Below the pieces are notes generated by a model. The model was not told where the DNA came from. It saw only the letters and a list, made by a program, of their open reading frames with translations, and did no database searches. Shown piece after piece: positions 1 to 10,903 of a DNA stretch of 64,000 nucleotides. The position numbers and the translations under genes were made by a program. The stretch spans positions 1,364,001-1,428,000 of the forward strand of contig JAJTUQ010000002.1 in the NCBI GenBank assembly GCA_021399445.1, given 5' to 3'. Position 1 is the stretch's first letter. Each line of letters begins with the position of its first letter. Source of the DNA: Xylogone sp. PMI_703 (Eukaryota > Ascomycota > Leotiomycetes).

Positions 1-1646
1 AAAGCGTTGGCTGAAGATGTCGGTGTTTTCCTCTTGGCTTGCTCTTGGTCACAGTGAGGATCCTCGACGAAGAACTGAATATATGAACCTGGCTTCGCGA
101 GATCACCCAGTGAAGAAGAAGAAGACTCATCGTCGTCAAAGGATATTCCCATGAAACTGAAATTTGCCTCATTGACCTTTGTGTATACTGTCTGGGGATC
201 CAATGACAAAAGTCCTTGCTTAGGGCCCCAGCCTCCTCCACCGCTCACTATAGGATAATCATTAGCATGAGCATAAAAGTAGGCATACGCAGGAGATATC
301 TTCGAAGAAGAACCGAAACTGCCATCATGAATTCGAGGGAGAAATACATACGGACACGACAAAACGTTGCGCCTTTCTTGATCCAGTCACCAATAAAAGA
401 AGCATTAGCACCATTAGATGTATGCCACATTGCTTCAATCTCAGATCGATCAATTGGAAGCTTGCCCTGTTCATCCTCGGTCCCCTGAATGGGTTTTGAT
501 TCCTGAATCTTCGCAACATCCTCTGGCACAATAAGTGCCCAGACAGCGATCTTGGTTTTCTCACCCTTTCGAGTCTCAAGGTACGCATCCATACTAGCTT
601 CTAACTCACGAGAAGCAGGGCCCACACCACTCTGTCCAAAATCTATCTGGCGGACTATATTTCCAAGACCACTTGCTACGCGTCGAGCTGGTGTGATGGG
701 GATTGCAGGTACCCTCCATATCTCCTTTACACGTGATGTCTGGCCGCCATTCTCCCTCGAGAAGACATTGATGGTTTGGTGGGCTTTACTTTCACTCTTC
801 AATTTGACGAAATGCTCATTTTCAAACCGCCATCTCGAAGCTACTAGGGTCGATTGCCGACCGTTCTTGAAGAGTGTATTGGCCAGCGGAAGAGTTACTT
901 CGGTCGCCAGGGAAGTAGCCCCTGAAATCTTGATGTAGGAGAGCAGCTCCTGATTTCCTACATCTGGAGAATCTCCATCACTAGTACTCCATAATTTGGG
1001 CAGAACCAACTGTTGTTTCCCATATAAAAAGGAGAACCCTTCTTTTGGAGAGAGGGATCCATTACCTTCGGAAATATCGCTGGGGGTTGGAGAGAGACCG
1101 TCAACTACGGCAACAAGTACATCAATCTCATTAGGTTGATCTAGTTTTCCAACCAACCGTCGTAATACTTTGGGAATGAAATCCACGTCATCACTGACGG
1201 ATGCCGCAAATGAAGGAGTAGCCAAGACGACGAGCGCTTGTTCATCGGCACCGCTGTTATGCCTTCCACGGTGTCCTTTCTGGAACGTACGTTTGGCCAA
1301 TTGGTCTGGAATCTCTCCTGGAGTCTGGGATATCTTAGGTAATGCGGAAATGAAATGAAAGGAATAGGAGACAAGCCGGTAAGAAGCAGGGAAAAGGGGG
1401 GAAGAAAGAGATGAAAAGTGAAGGCAGACCTACAATGCTATGGGGTTCCTTCACTACAAGGGAAAAAGTTTTCTGTAAATTGTCTGAAAGGACTCCTTGT
1501 TCTGCATTGCTGGATCCATATCTATACCCATATCCATATTTGAACCGAGTTATTCTTGACTTCAGGAGCAAGGACGGGCCCACGTAACTGTGATTGGCTC
1601 GAATGAAGTTAGATGATGTCCTACACCATACACTCGGGAGCACCAT
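1..1646 (-). CDS. Conserved protein of unknown function with mitochondrial-type N-terminus (3' end outside window)
   Basis: Three exons can be joined on the minus strand: 1646-1434 (71 codons, ATG at 1646), 1324-352 and 247 to the window edge. Intron 1 (1433-1325) is phase 0; intron 2 (351-248, 104 nt) has a perfect GTATGT donor, a GCTAATG branch and a TATAG acceptor, and its removal restores a fluent glycine-rich stretch (LSGGGGWGPKQGLLSLDP). Reading through intron 2 instead gives an unrelated tail and a stop. The first 45 residues are rich in Arg, Ser and Tyr with few acids, as in a mitochondrial presequence. The body is acidic-basic mixed, without membrane segments. I do not recognise the family for certain; a FIST-like fold is only a guess. 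The last exon holds an acidic serine patch (DDDESSSS) before the edge. The gene structure is well supported, the function is not. Confidence 0.75.
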
Positions 1647-4600
1647 GGTCGTGGATAAGATTTTTTCAGCCCTAACACCTTGTCATAGCTAATTACTTCG
1701 AATTCCACCCCGTAATTGGATTGAAATGCAGATTAAAATGGACCAGGATGAAATTTTTGAGGGAGTTATCTCGGATGAATCATTGCAATGAAAATGCATA
1801 ATTACGCTTATGACCGGAATAGGGATATTCCGATACCGTAATTTCCCCTTTTTTCTAGACCTCCCATGTCGCTCGTCGCTGTGGTTACCCCTTACTTACC
1901 TGAGAACAGGACACATGATTGAGAGAAACCACGAGATAGTATTAGACAATGAGATATTCAGTTCTTCAAGGATATCAATGGTGATACCGGCAAGGATTCT
2001 CTAGACGAGTTGAAAGTTGAAAGATGAAAGAAAAAGCTGACGAGTCTTTTGTCTGTGTTATCAAACTGATGGTTGAGCCAGTTCCCGCCACTAGGGGCCG
2101 TTAATTACCGCCCGAAATGAAAGAACCAAACAAAATTTGAGATTATGGAAGATGAAGATGTTCCTGCGCTGACACAACCGTCCGGGAAGAAGCTGAAGCT
2201 AATCATAGTGTTTGAGTATCTTAGATGCGCAAGATCTCGATGACGAAACACGTGTATCTCTCAATCTCCATGACGACCAGAGACCAACCTGCTTGGTCTT
2301 TGTTTGATACCACAGTACGGTATCAATATGTCGCAATGGAGTGGCACCAGCATTGCACCGCCCAGCGAACTGCGAAAGCAGAAGGCTGCGCCACCGAAAG
2401 AAGAGGAACCGTGGGGCCAGGGGTCGAGCTGGAAGAAGGAAAGTGGCCGCGAGCTCGCACGCACTCGGCGAGACCATGTCAGGGCGCGATGCCAGTACGG
2501 GATAACTCCCAAATTCGATTCTCCCAGAGATTGGAGCATGCTGCTACCGTAGAAGGCTGAGGAATGCGAGCAGCCGGGTGCGAGGACGCACCAGTCGGTG
2601 GCCATCCTGGTGATCAAGCACCTCTTCTTCGCTACACACGACGAACAAACAGTCACAAATTATGATTTCCAGGGCCGCAGTTTCACGACTGCTAATGGCC
2701 TTGGCAAGAACCAGACTTATCCGAAAGAACCATTAGCCTGCTGGAGTAAGTCTGTGGGGCATAGCGCAGAACAACGTGGTCCCTCCCGACTATCGAAATC
2801 CAGTCCGCTGAGCATTGAAGTCAAACACGGGAGAAACCCAAGAGAAGAGAGCCACACTTTTTTTTGCTGAGTAGATCATGATATTTCCCGTTCCAAACTC
2901 TGACCTCATCGTCGTCACATATCTTGCGCAGTCGGGACCAAGTGGACCATGATCAATGCCTTCTTCAGGGCGGAGAGGTGGAGTGTTGGGTTGCTTTTTA
3001 GAATGTTTCCAGGATGGTTCCGGGGGTTAAAATTGGAGGAAACAGCAGATGACCCTCATCTCCAGATCTGGTGCCTGGGCTTGGCTTAATACGGGCTGAA
3101 GTGGCGCTGATTGCTCGCTCATCGGTACCTTTTGGTGCTCGTTCGTACTCTGAGCCTGTCAGGGCGCCTCCTAACCGTCTAATTATGGAAAGCGAATCGG
3201 CGGCCCCGGCAAGCCAGAAGCCAGATCTGTCTAGGACAAGAGCAGTTTGTTTGTTGCGGTGGTTCGGTTCTTCCACATGGTTGTCCGTGGCGATGGATAT
3301 CTGGAAAGTTACACGGGCGGATAATTGCAGAAGGCTGTTGCTGTGGTGGAGGGCGGCTACGTGGAATGGCTAGCTGTAAATGATGTGGGCATTGGCATGT
3401 CGTGAGACGGTCAACGCGCCCCGCAAAACAACGTAGCATACGGGAAGCATCTCAGACGTGGGCATAAGTCTTACTGCTGCTAATCAAGCACTCGAGTAAG
3501 GTACCGGTACATTCTTACATCATGTCATTAATACAGCATTGTTAGGAAACGGGAGAAGAACAAAAGAAGCAGAAAAAGAAAAAGAAAAATTTAGCAGTCT
3601 AGGGCCGTCTGCTACGTAGCATCTTGCCGTAATTGGCGCTCCTTGACTGGCTGAACCTTAATCTCAGGAACAGCATTCGGCTTCGGCGAGATACTGCGAT
3701 GGGCACAGCTTAGCCGGCAGCGATGCGCGTGACATGCTGCAAGACAGAAGTAGGTGCAGCAGCAAGAATCCTTTGGACGGGATCACTAGGCACAGGTGAC
3801 GAGGGCCAGCAAAAAAAAGCAGAAACAATAATACGGGAAGCGAGGAGGATACATCGAAGCGATGGAGGATTTGAGACGTTCCTCGGGGATAGAGATGAAT
3901 AGAGATGACAGCTGCTGCAAGTTCCAAGTTGTGTGTGTTGGCAGAGAAGAACAATCTTGCGGTGACTCGACAACCTGCAGCCAGATGCGAATCTGCTCGA
4001 CGTTTTCCGTCTTGTCGTGGTAAATATCTGCACCACAGTACAGGACAGATCCCCCTGGAAACGAAACGAGGCCGTACCTGGGATGCAGCCGGTTTGGCGC
4101 CAGGTCGGTTGGAAAGGGTTTTGGCTGCATCGCCGTAGTGCAGTAGTACAGTACACAGCAGTACAGTACATAACACAGTACCCGTGGCAGGAAGGATTAA
4201 TTACTGTAATGAATACAGTATTGGCGAACTAACGACAATAGTTCCGTACAGGAAGTTATGTGCAGGAGGACGGTGCAGTCCTGTAATAGCACAACTGCCG
4301 TATCGATTAAATTACGCCTGCGCAAGTTTGATAGATAGTGGGGTGGAAGTATGCCCACAAACACACACATACTCCGTCTAGTACATCTCTTAGCATGCAA
4401 ACGTTTCTGTCGCCGTGATTACTTTAATTTTAGCTGTTGGGGGATGCACATTTCATTAGATGAATGACTATGTTTACGCAAGATATTACTGTACACTACC
4501 ACAGTACTGTACAGAATCAGCACCAAGACCGGCCCCGTATTCTTTAATTTCGCCATGTAAGTACCTTTACACATCCCAAGGCTGCGAAAGATACGGTACG

Positions 4601-5605
4601 GTACTTGCGGACCCTGTCCCTGGAGGGTTCGTGAGCAGCAGTAAGTAGCAGCAACAGCAGAAGATGGGCATCCAGGAACAAGGCAACGCGCACGCTCGCT
4701 ACTAGCGCAACGCCTCGCTCTGAGCCGGGCGCGGGCTCCTCACTGGCTCGCTGGAGACCAAGTCACGGGCCCTGGGCGCACGCTGGCAGCTCGCTGACGA
4801 GGTTCGCTCCTCCTCCCCTGCATTTCCCTTCCCCAAGCGGCCTAGCACCGCAACCACACGCCGGCCTAGCGTGAGACTGGCACCCACAGACTCCAGCACG
4901 CCAGGCCACAGCGCTCGCTGCCAGTGGGGACGCTCTTCGTACTGCTGTCCTCCTCCGCCTCCCTCTTCACTGGCCACTTGCGGAGCCATCAAAACCCTCA
5001 CCTCTACCTCCACCTTTTCATTCTTTCACTCCTTCTCGGGTCCGTCGACCTTCAACCCCTCACTCTCTCTCTCTCCCGCCCTCTTTCTCCCCCATCGGCC
5101 TCCATCCAACCTTTGGTCTTCGCGACCGTCCGCTCCTTTGAATTCCCCTTTGCCCCCAATCGCTCCTTTTTTTTTCGCCAGTTTCTGCTCGTCGCCAGCG
5201 TCGCTCCCTCTGCTCGACTCTCAAGGGCAGATAAGACAGACTCGGTTTCGCCTCGAGATATACGGCCGTGGATTAGCAAGATTCGATCTTCCGGCGAGAC
5301 ATAATTGTTTGTCCTTACGAATTTTCTGTGTTGGAATCGAGAAGTTTGTCGGGAAATACTTGGGTCTCTTTTCGTCGCTGTTGCTTTCTGTTGATGTTTG
5401 TTGTTTCCAATTGAAAAACCAAAGAACACAAATATCACCACGAGTTTCTTTCTTACGCTCTACGGGATTCATTCGCGCTACAACACCAGAGTGTGATTGC
5501 TCTCGGACACGACAATTACGCTCGACCAGGTTAACAGAGACTCTATGATACTGCAATAGCTTTCGCTTGCATCCATTTTTTGTCGGCTGGCAACCATTGG
5601 AAATC
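1647..5605. other. Intergenic region and long leader of the next gene
   Basis: About 4 kb without a convincing gene. A 74-codon frame from ATG 2328 to a stop at 2552 (plus strand) has plausible composition but no recognised homology. The part from about 4130 to 4620 is full of CAGTAC/GTACTG motifs (listed separately). From about 4960 to 5230 the plus strand becomes strongly pyrimidine-rich (CTCT and CCTC runs), which is typical of fungal core promoters and leaders, so the transcript of the next gene probably starts near here and has a 5' leader of several hundred bases with short upstream frames. Stretches 3664-4176 are open in three minus-strand frames at once, which argues against coding. 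Confidence 0.5.
4130..4620. repeat. Cluster of CAGTAC / GTACTG palindromic motifs
   Basis: Many copies of CAGTAC, GTACAG and their complement lie close together here, for example at 4139-4185 (five or more copies) and the palindrome CAGTACTGTAC at 4501-4511. The same motif recurs in other gene-free parts of the window (20160, 38240, 41335-41365, 41755-41780, 42365-42405, 46880, 47940) and is scarce inside genes. It looks like a dispersed simple-sequence motif of intergenic DNA. Confidence 0.5.
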
Positions 5606-8512
5606 ATGGCTACATCCACCACAGCCGCTCATGTGATGCATGAGAGTATTTCGCTGAACGCGAGTGCGGAAACAATGTTGGGAGATCAATTAACTTCGTC
5701 CAGGAAAGGCAGTCTTCCAGCGGTACCCTCGTCCGCTATCAACATCCCTGGTCCTCTCCCAAATCCTCCCTTCGTATTCCCAGCGCGCGACATCGCCCCG
5801 TCCTCTGCGCCAGCCTCGTTCTCAAGGACCACCGCCCGTCGGCCAATGTCTGCCATCGAGTTGTCGTTCGAGCCGTCGCGAACTCCGGGCACTACTGTGG
5901 TTGAGAAGAAACGTCAGGTTCCGCCTCCTCTCCCGAGTTTCTCCTTCAATCCTTCGTCTTCACTTGATCCCGCTTCTGCCTCGTTGCTGAGTCCGCCTCT
6001 CTCACCTCAGTCACCAAGAGCTATCCCAACCAAACCGGGCGGCGGACATCGACGAAGCACCAGCGAGTTTGTCGGCGGCAATGGCAAGGCTGGCCCGGGA
6101 ACCGAACTCATGAGTACCAGTCCAAAGGGAGCCGATGAAGTTCCAGCTTCAGTCTCGGGACCACCAGCCATGGGCCCGCCTGCTGGCAGACGCGGCCACG
6201 CCCATAGGAGATCAGCAGCGCTCTCTTCCCACGACTTGAGCATGATTCTGAAGCCCACCACCCCACCTCTTCCTAAAGGTGGAAGCGCACCAAGCAGCCC
6301 ATCCGACAAGATCCACCTACAGAATCCGTTTCCCAACACAACCAATGCGCCTTTGTCAGTCCCAGTGATCCACACTCCTCAGGATGAGGAGTTTCCTCGA
6401 CCAGTCTCTCCCGAAGGTAGTCCTTCAGGAAAAGCGGCAAATCGTGTGCGAGTTGGATTTTCTGATACTTTGGAGTTTATTCCCCGGCCCCTCTCCTTGG
6501 TCTCGAGTGATACATCCAGCACCATGACCATGCAGAGAGGGCATTCAGTTTCGAATAGTATCTCATCCATCGTTTCTGGCGCAGCTAGTCCCATGACCAA
6601 AGAACAACCGGCTACTGCTGCCACCCTGTCAGTCCAGAAAGACACTGATGGCCGGCCAAAGACAGCTGGGTCTATTTTGGATGGATTTAAGGATGCTCCA
6701 AAGTTTCCAATTGATACTTCCAACCAGAGAAGACGTGGGTCCGTCCCATTACTCTCCGAGCTCTCACTTAGCACACCTGGTACTCCATCTACACCAAAAT
6801 TTGGATCAAAGAAATGGAGCTTTTTCAGCCATGACCAGACCGGCGGCGATGCTTCTCCCTCTCGTTCTCGACCAGTTAGTGCTGCTTCATCCGTGCACGA
6901 ATCGCAGAATGCCAAGGTTGACATTGTGCCCCCTTCAATTAATGTCCAGTCACCTGACGATACGATGCCTTACCTTGAGTTAACTCTGTCACGGAGGTCG
7001 ACAGCATCAAAGAAGCACCACAAGAAGCAGAAGAAGGTTAAATCATGGGCTGGTTCAATCCTTTCTCGACGTACGCATCCTCGCAGCAAGAAACAGAAAG
7101 CTGCTCGTCGTTCACCAACTCCACCTATGAAAACTCTTGCTTCTATGACTGAGACTTATATGGCGGCATCTGAATCGCTCGTGGTACCAGAAACCACTGC
7201 TGAATCTACTCCTTCGACAACACCTGAGATCCAAACCGACTTCACTACCTGGAAACCAAGACGGGTGTCACCCTCGGATGATGAGTCTATGAGCCCAATT
7301 ATCGATCTGGATGCAGCCTTGGGTCCGTTTCAAACGCCTTCAGCTTTCAATTCTTCTTACGACCCCCAGTTCGAAGCCTCCCAGAGAACTGGTACCTCTA
7401 AGCGGAGAATGCACAGTGCCGCCGGAATGGGAGGTTTCATTGGCCCCGGAATGCACTATCATCGACGAGCTGAGAGTGCTCCTGAAATGGTTCCCTTTGA
7501 TTATCCACGATTTGGCATTCATCGACTAGGCAGCAGCTCCACAATGGCTGATGTGTTTGAGGAAGATGAAGAAGATGAATGGGAAGATACGAAGGCTTCT
7601 GACAAAGCATCTGATAAGGATTTTGAGACAAAGACCGATGCTGAAGAAGAGACAGGACTGGGAATTGATATCAACGTTGTAGAAGCAGAAGATGCACAAT
7701 CAGAAAAAGAGCTGGAACTGCCTGAAAAGGAGGAGATTGTCCCCCCGAAAGAAATCAAGCGAAAGGGTAGCGCTCTCAGCGAAGCCTCTTCTCGCCAATC
7801 CAACTATGAGATCAGACCAGTACCATCTAATTCTTCATTGAAAGATGGCCAAGTGCATGAAGATATTTCTGCACCGGTAGAAATTGTGGACGACTCTCTT
7901 ATGCCAAGACCACATTCTAGAGCTCCGTCGATGAGCTCGACTGCAACTCCTCCTTTCCGCCCCCGAGTGATGAAAGAGATTTCTCCTGTCGAAGTACAAT
8001 CTCTCTCACTGCAACCACCCTCCCTGACACCTGCAAGTCCGTTCTCCACCACGCAATCCTCATTCCCTTCTCCTCGCTCTCCGTTTTCTTATGATACTCA
8101 GCGGGTCTCTACAGCTACATCTTCTCTCCATGACGAAAACGCCTTCCAAATGTTGCTTCTTGGAGAGCCCGGTCCTGAGCTCAGGATGTCGGTTGATGAT
8201 GTTCCTTCGCTCTCAAGCAGTCGCTCAACCATGACTAAAGAAAGTGGCATGTACCCGGGCGCATACAACCCCCAGTTCCGGGAGGGCCAACGCTCTGCTT
8301 CTTTCTCTGCCGCTATTTCACGAAAACGATCGAGCATGGCCAGTCTTTCACGACTGATCAGCAGTTCTCACGGCGAGAAAAGCAAGCTGTCCATCGAAAG
8401 CCGACCTGAGAGCTACATAGAGGGTGGAGAGAGGAAAGAAAAGACGAGCAAGACGAAACGTATCAGCCGTCTAATGCAGTTCTGGAAGCCAAAAGATACA
8501 CCCACATCCTGA
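5606..8512 (+). CDS. Large Ser/Pro-rich, probably phospho-regulated protein ('cell wall proline rich protein' type annotation)
   Basis: Single-exon gene of 968 codons from ATG 5606; the frame is open 39 nt further upstream but only to a TTG, so the ATG is preferred. No signal peptide or membrane segment is visible. Low-complexity Ser/Pro/Thr sequence dominates. Conserved-looking islands are a GRRGHAHRRSAALSSHDLS stretch near residue 200, a very basic cluster near 470-500 (KKHHKKQKKVKSW and following), an acidic EEDEEDEWED run near 652, and a C-terminal basic/aromatic end (KRISRLMQFWKPK). Many SP/TP and RRxS sites suggest kinase regulation. Fungal databases often label such proteins 'cell wall proline rich', but the absence of a secretion signal makes an intracellular, possibly cortical or nuclear, role more likely. 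The true function is unknown. Confidence 0.85.
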   Translation: MATSTTAAHVMHESISLNASAETMLGDQLTSSRKGSLPAVPSSAINIPGPLPNPPFVFPARDIAPSSAPASFSRTTARRPMSAIELSFEPSRTPGTTVVEKKRQVPPPLPSFSFNPSSSLDPASASLLSPPLSPQSPRAIPTKPGGGHRRSTSEFVGGNGKAGPGTELMSTSPKGADEVPASVSGPPAMGPPAGRRGHAHRRSAALSSHDLSMILKPTTPPLPKGGSAPSSPSDKIHLQNPFPNTTNAPLSVPVIHTPQDEEFPRPVSPEGSPSGKAANRVRVGFSDTLEFIPRPLSLVSSDTSSTMTMQRGHSVSNSISSIVSGAASPMTKEQPATAATLSVQKDTDGRPKTAGSILDGFKDAPKFPIDTSNQRRRGSVPLLSELSLSTPGTPSTPKFGSKKWSFFSHDQTGGDASPSRSRPVSAASSVHESQNAKVDIVPPSINVQSPDDTMPYLELTLSRRSTASKKHHKKQKKVKSWAGSILSRRTHPRSKKQKAARRSPTPPMKTLASMTETYMAASESLVVPETTAESTPSTTPEIQTDFTTWKPRRVSPSDDESMSPIIDLDAALGPFQTPSAFNSSYDPQFEASQRTGTSKRRMHSAAGMGGFIGPGMHYHRRAESAPEMVPFDYPRFGIHRLGSSSTMADVFEEDEEDEWEDTKASDKASDKDFETKTDAEEETGLGIDINVVEAEDAQSEKELELPEKEEIVPPKEIKRKGSALSEASSRQSNYEIRPVPSNSSLKDGQVHEDISAPVEIVDDSLMPRPHSRAPSMSSTATPPFRPRVMKEISPVEVQSLSLQPPSLTPASPFSTTQSSFPSPRSPFSYDTQRVSTATSSLHDENAFQMLLLGEPGPELRMSVDDVPSLSSSRSTMTKESGMYPGAYNPQFREGQRSASFSAAISRKRSSMASLSRLISSSHGEKSKLSIESRPESYIEGGERKEKTSKTKRISRLMQFWKPKDTPTS

Positions 8513-9651
8513 TTTGTGTATTGGACTATATAAGCACAGACTACTCTACTCAAATGACCTACCTGCAATATCTCTTGTCGCACACGATCAACTTCCCTAC
8601 ATGTTACATTCATGGATAAATGATGATTAAAACGGATCTCATGTGCACACTTTTCTCTATCTCTCTCGTCTCTCTTTTTGTCTCCATATGCGCCCTCCTG
8701 ACCAGTTGTGCTTGCATATTACCTGTTACCCGCACCATCTCGATCATTTGAGCGATTCCTCCTATTTTTGTCTGCCTATTTTCGCGCTTTGGGCTCAAAC
8801 CATCTGCACCAGCATCATACCTCCTTATCCTAGGAAAGGCATCTGAAATCTATGGCGAGGAATGGTTTTTGAAGAACTTTCTTTGGCATTGTAATGAGAG
8901 GATGGAGTGGCATGAAGATGATTTTAGCGTTTTTTCCTTTTGCTACATAAAGAAGGACATTTGTTTGTGCTCTGACCTGGTTTGAAGAAAGCCTGGAATG
9001 AGGGGCAAATCTGTGTTGTTTTGCGTGTGATTTATTTGATGGTTTTTTTACACAGTACGGCAGGGCGTATATTTTGCTTGCTGCAGTGCTTCCTGTCGTT
9101 TTTAGAGCGATTCTCCAGAATAGATCAAGATGATCTGGATGAAGTGGATGGGGTTGGGAGTAAGGAGAAGGGATAACTTAGCTAGGAAATGTTAGAGGGC
9201 TGACATTTCTAAGTGTCGCCGCTCTCCTTATAATGAATACAAGTGGATTTGAACCATTTTCTGGCCTATTTGACTGTGAACTGATATGAACATATGAACA
9301 ATTATTTATACACAATGCATTCCATGTTGTATGATGTATCAAGTTTTGTCTTAAGTGCTGGCGGCAACCGGCAATCACAGGGCGGTGATGATAGGTGATA
9401 GAGCTATCGGCCTCGGCAACGGGGCTGGACGAATAAAGCTTCCAAGCTAGCTACCTGCATCGAACAACAACAAACATCGCCTCCCATCGCTGGGGAGAAT
9501 CACCACCGATTTCCCAGGACCACGAGTTCTACAACACTACAATTCTAAAATACATCAAACAACACTGAGTTCATTTAAGCCACCAAACCAAACAAGTCAA
9601 AAGAAAACCCAAGCCTCAACTCGCCCATCGCATTCTCCCTCCCCCCCAAAC
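8513..9651. other. Intergenic: 3' UTR and promoter of the E2 gene
   Basis: No credible coding frame. The first few hundred bases are T-rich 3' flank. From about 9460 the plus strand becomes C/A-rich and almost G-free up to the start codon at 9652, which fits a leader of the following gene. Confidence 0.6.
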
Positions 9652-10188
9652 ATGTCCAAGAAATCCTCCCCACCATCCTCCTCCTCCCGCTCACCAACAA
9701 AACGCCTCCTCACCGAGCTCTCAAATCTCAACTCCGACCCCTTACCAACCGGCATCCTCTCCCTCGGCCCCATCGACCCCTCCGCCTCGCTCTTCTCCTG
9801 GCGCGCCATCATCTCCGGCGCCCACCTACCGCACCAGACGGGGTACACGACCGGGCGATGGCTGCTCTCCATCACGATCCCTCCGACGTACCCTCACCAG
9901 CCGCCGGAGATCCGCTTCGTGACCAAGATCTGCCACCCGAATATTGCGTGGAACACCGGGGAGATCTGTCTGGATATCCTGAAGGATAATTGGCGGCCGG
10001 TGATTGGGATCAAGGGCGCTGTGGAGAGCGTTGTGAGGTTGTTGGCGGAGCCGGGGGTTGATTCGCCGCTGGGGATCGAGGTCGCGGCGCTGTTGAGGCA
10101 GGGGGATAGTATTGGCGCGAGGGGGCTGGTGGGGTTTTGGTGTGGGGAGGAGAGGTATGAGGGGGTTGTTGGGGAGGAGGGGAGTTGA
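9652..10188 (+). CDS. PEX4: Ubiquitin-conjugating enzyme E2, peroxin-4 type
   Basis: Single exon, 178 residues, from ATG 9652. The UBC fold is complete: a basic N-terminal helix (KRLLTELSNL, 18-27), the HPN motif at 95-97 and the catalytic cysteine at 106 in GEICLDIL, followed by W114 and the DSPLGIEVAALLR helix near 138-149. The family knowledge is that Pex4 is the peroxisome-bound E2 (anchored by Pex22) that monoubiquitinates the import receptor Pex5 so that it can be recycled by the Pex1/Pex6 ATPase. The Ser/Pro-rich N-terminal extension and the GD..GARGLVGFW ending fit fungal Pex4 better than Ubc4/Ubc13 classes. Base use changes sharply inside the gene: codons end mostly in C in the first half and in G in the second. 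Another E2 class is possible but less likely. Confidence 0.85.
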   Translation: MSKKSSPPSSSSRSPTKRLLTELSNLNSDPLPTGILSLGPIDPSASLFSWRAIISGAHLPHQTGYTTGRWLLSITIPPTYPHQPPEIRFVTKICHPNIAWNTGEICLDILKDNWRPVIGIKGAVESVVRLLAEPGVDSPLGIEVAALLRQGDSIGARGLVGFWCGEERYEGVVGEEGS

Positions 10189-10903
10189 TGATGGTGATTG
10201 ATGGGGGGAGATGGGAGAAGAGGAGATTGTGGTGGAAGATGAAGAAGTATGGTGTGTGGGTGTGTGTGGATACGGGGGATTGATTCTATCGATGAGATAT
10301 TGGAGTACGAGAGAATGCGTGGTTACGATATTCATGTTTTGCGGAGTGTGACGTTTTGTAAATGAGCTGGTTGGAGGAAACAGGCTTCAGAGTGTTGGAT
10401 TGCTGCATGGGTTTGAAATTTAAATGAGCATCAAGATGTTCTCACGTATATAGTACACGCACATACATGGACGAAGTTCGAAAGAGGCGCGAAGAAATTC
10501 ATTATTGAGCCGGCTACGGGGTTCTAAAAAACGAAGCTGCAAAAACGCAACTTTGGCGGTAGTAGTAACTCCTCTATTTTGTACATAAAGCCCTTTTTCC
10601 TATTTGTTCAAGAGTCTGAACAATGCTATGCCGTAAAACTCCCCACTGGACGACGCACCGAAAAAAAAAGAAGCAAGAAAACGAAAGCGGGTAAAATAAA
10701 CACACACAGTAGAACCAACAAAAATGGTCTGCCTTTTCCTCCCTTCCGTTGCCCTCCTAGTTCATAGTCACTTTTTGCCCAAACATCAATATGGTAGGTT
10801 TTCCTGTTTCTAAAATCCTGCCGTCGTTCGTAAGGGATAAAATTAAAAGTCTGAAAAAAGGTCTTATTTTTGAAGATAACAGAGTAGAAGTTTATGGGAC
10901 ATC
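10189..10903. other. Convergent 3' flanks of PEX4 and MNN9
   Basis: No gene seen. The first 150 bases after PEX4 are extremely G/T-rich on the plus strand. An open frame that continues the MNN9 exon to 10626 is intron and 3' UTR read-through, not coding. Confidence 0.6.

Noticed and set aside
2328..2552. 74-codon plus-strand frame with ATG start and protein-like composition
   Set aside because: No recognised family, no neighbouring exon that could be joined with confidence, and overlapping minus-strand frames are equally open.
3664..4176. Minus-strand frame of 170 codons
   Set aside because: Three minus-strand frames are open together over the same span and the sequence is cysteine- and leucine-rich from local composition; no motif or splice support.
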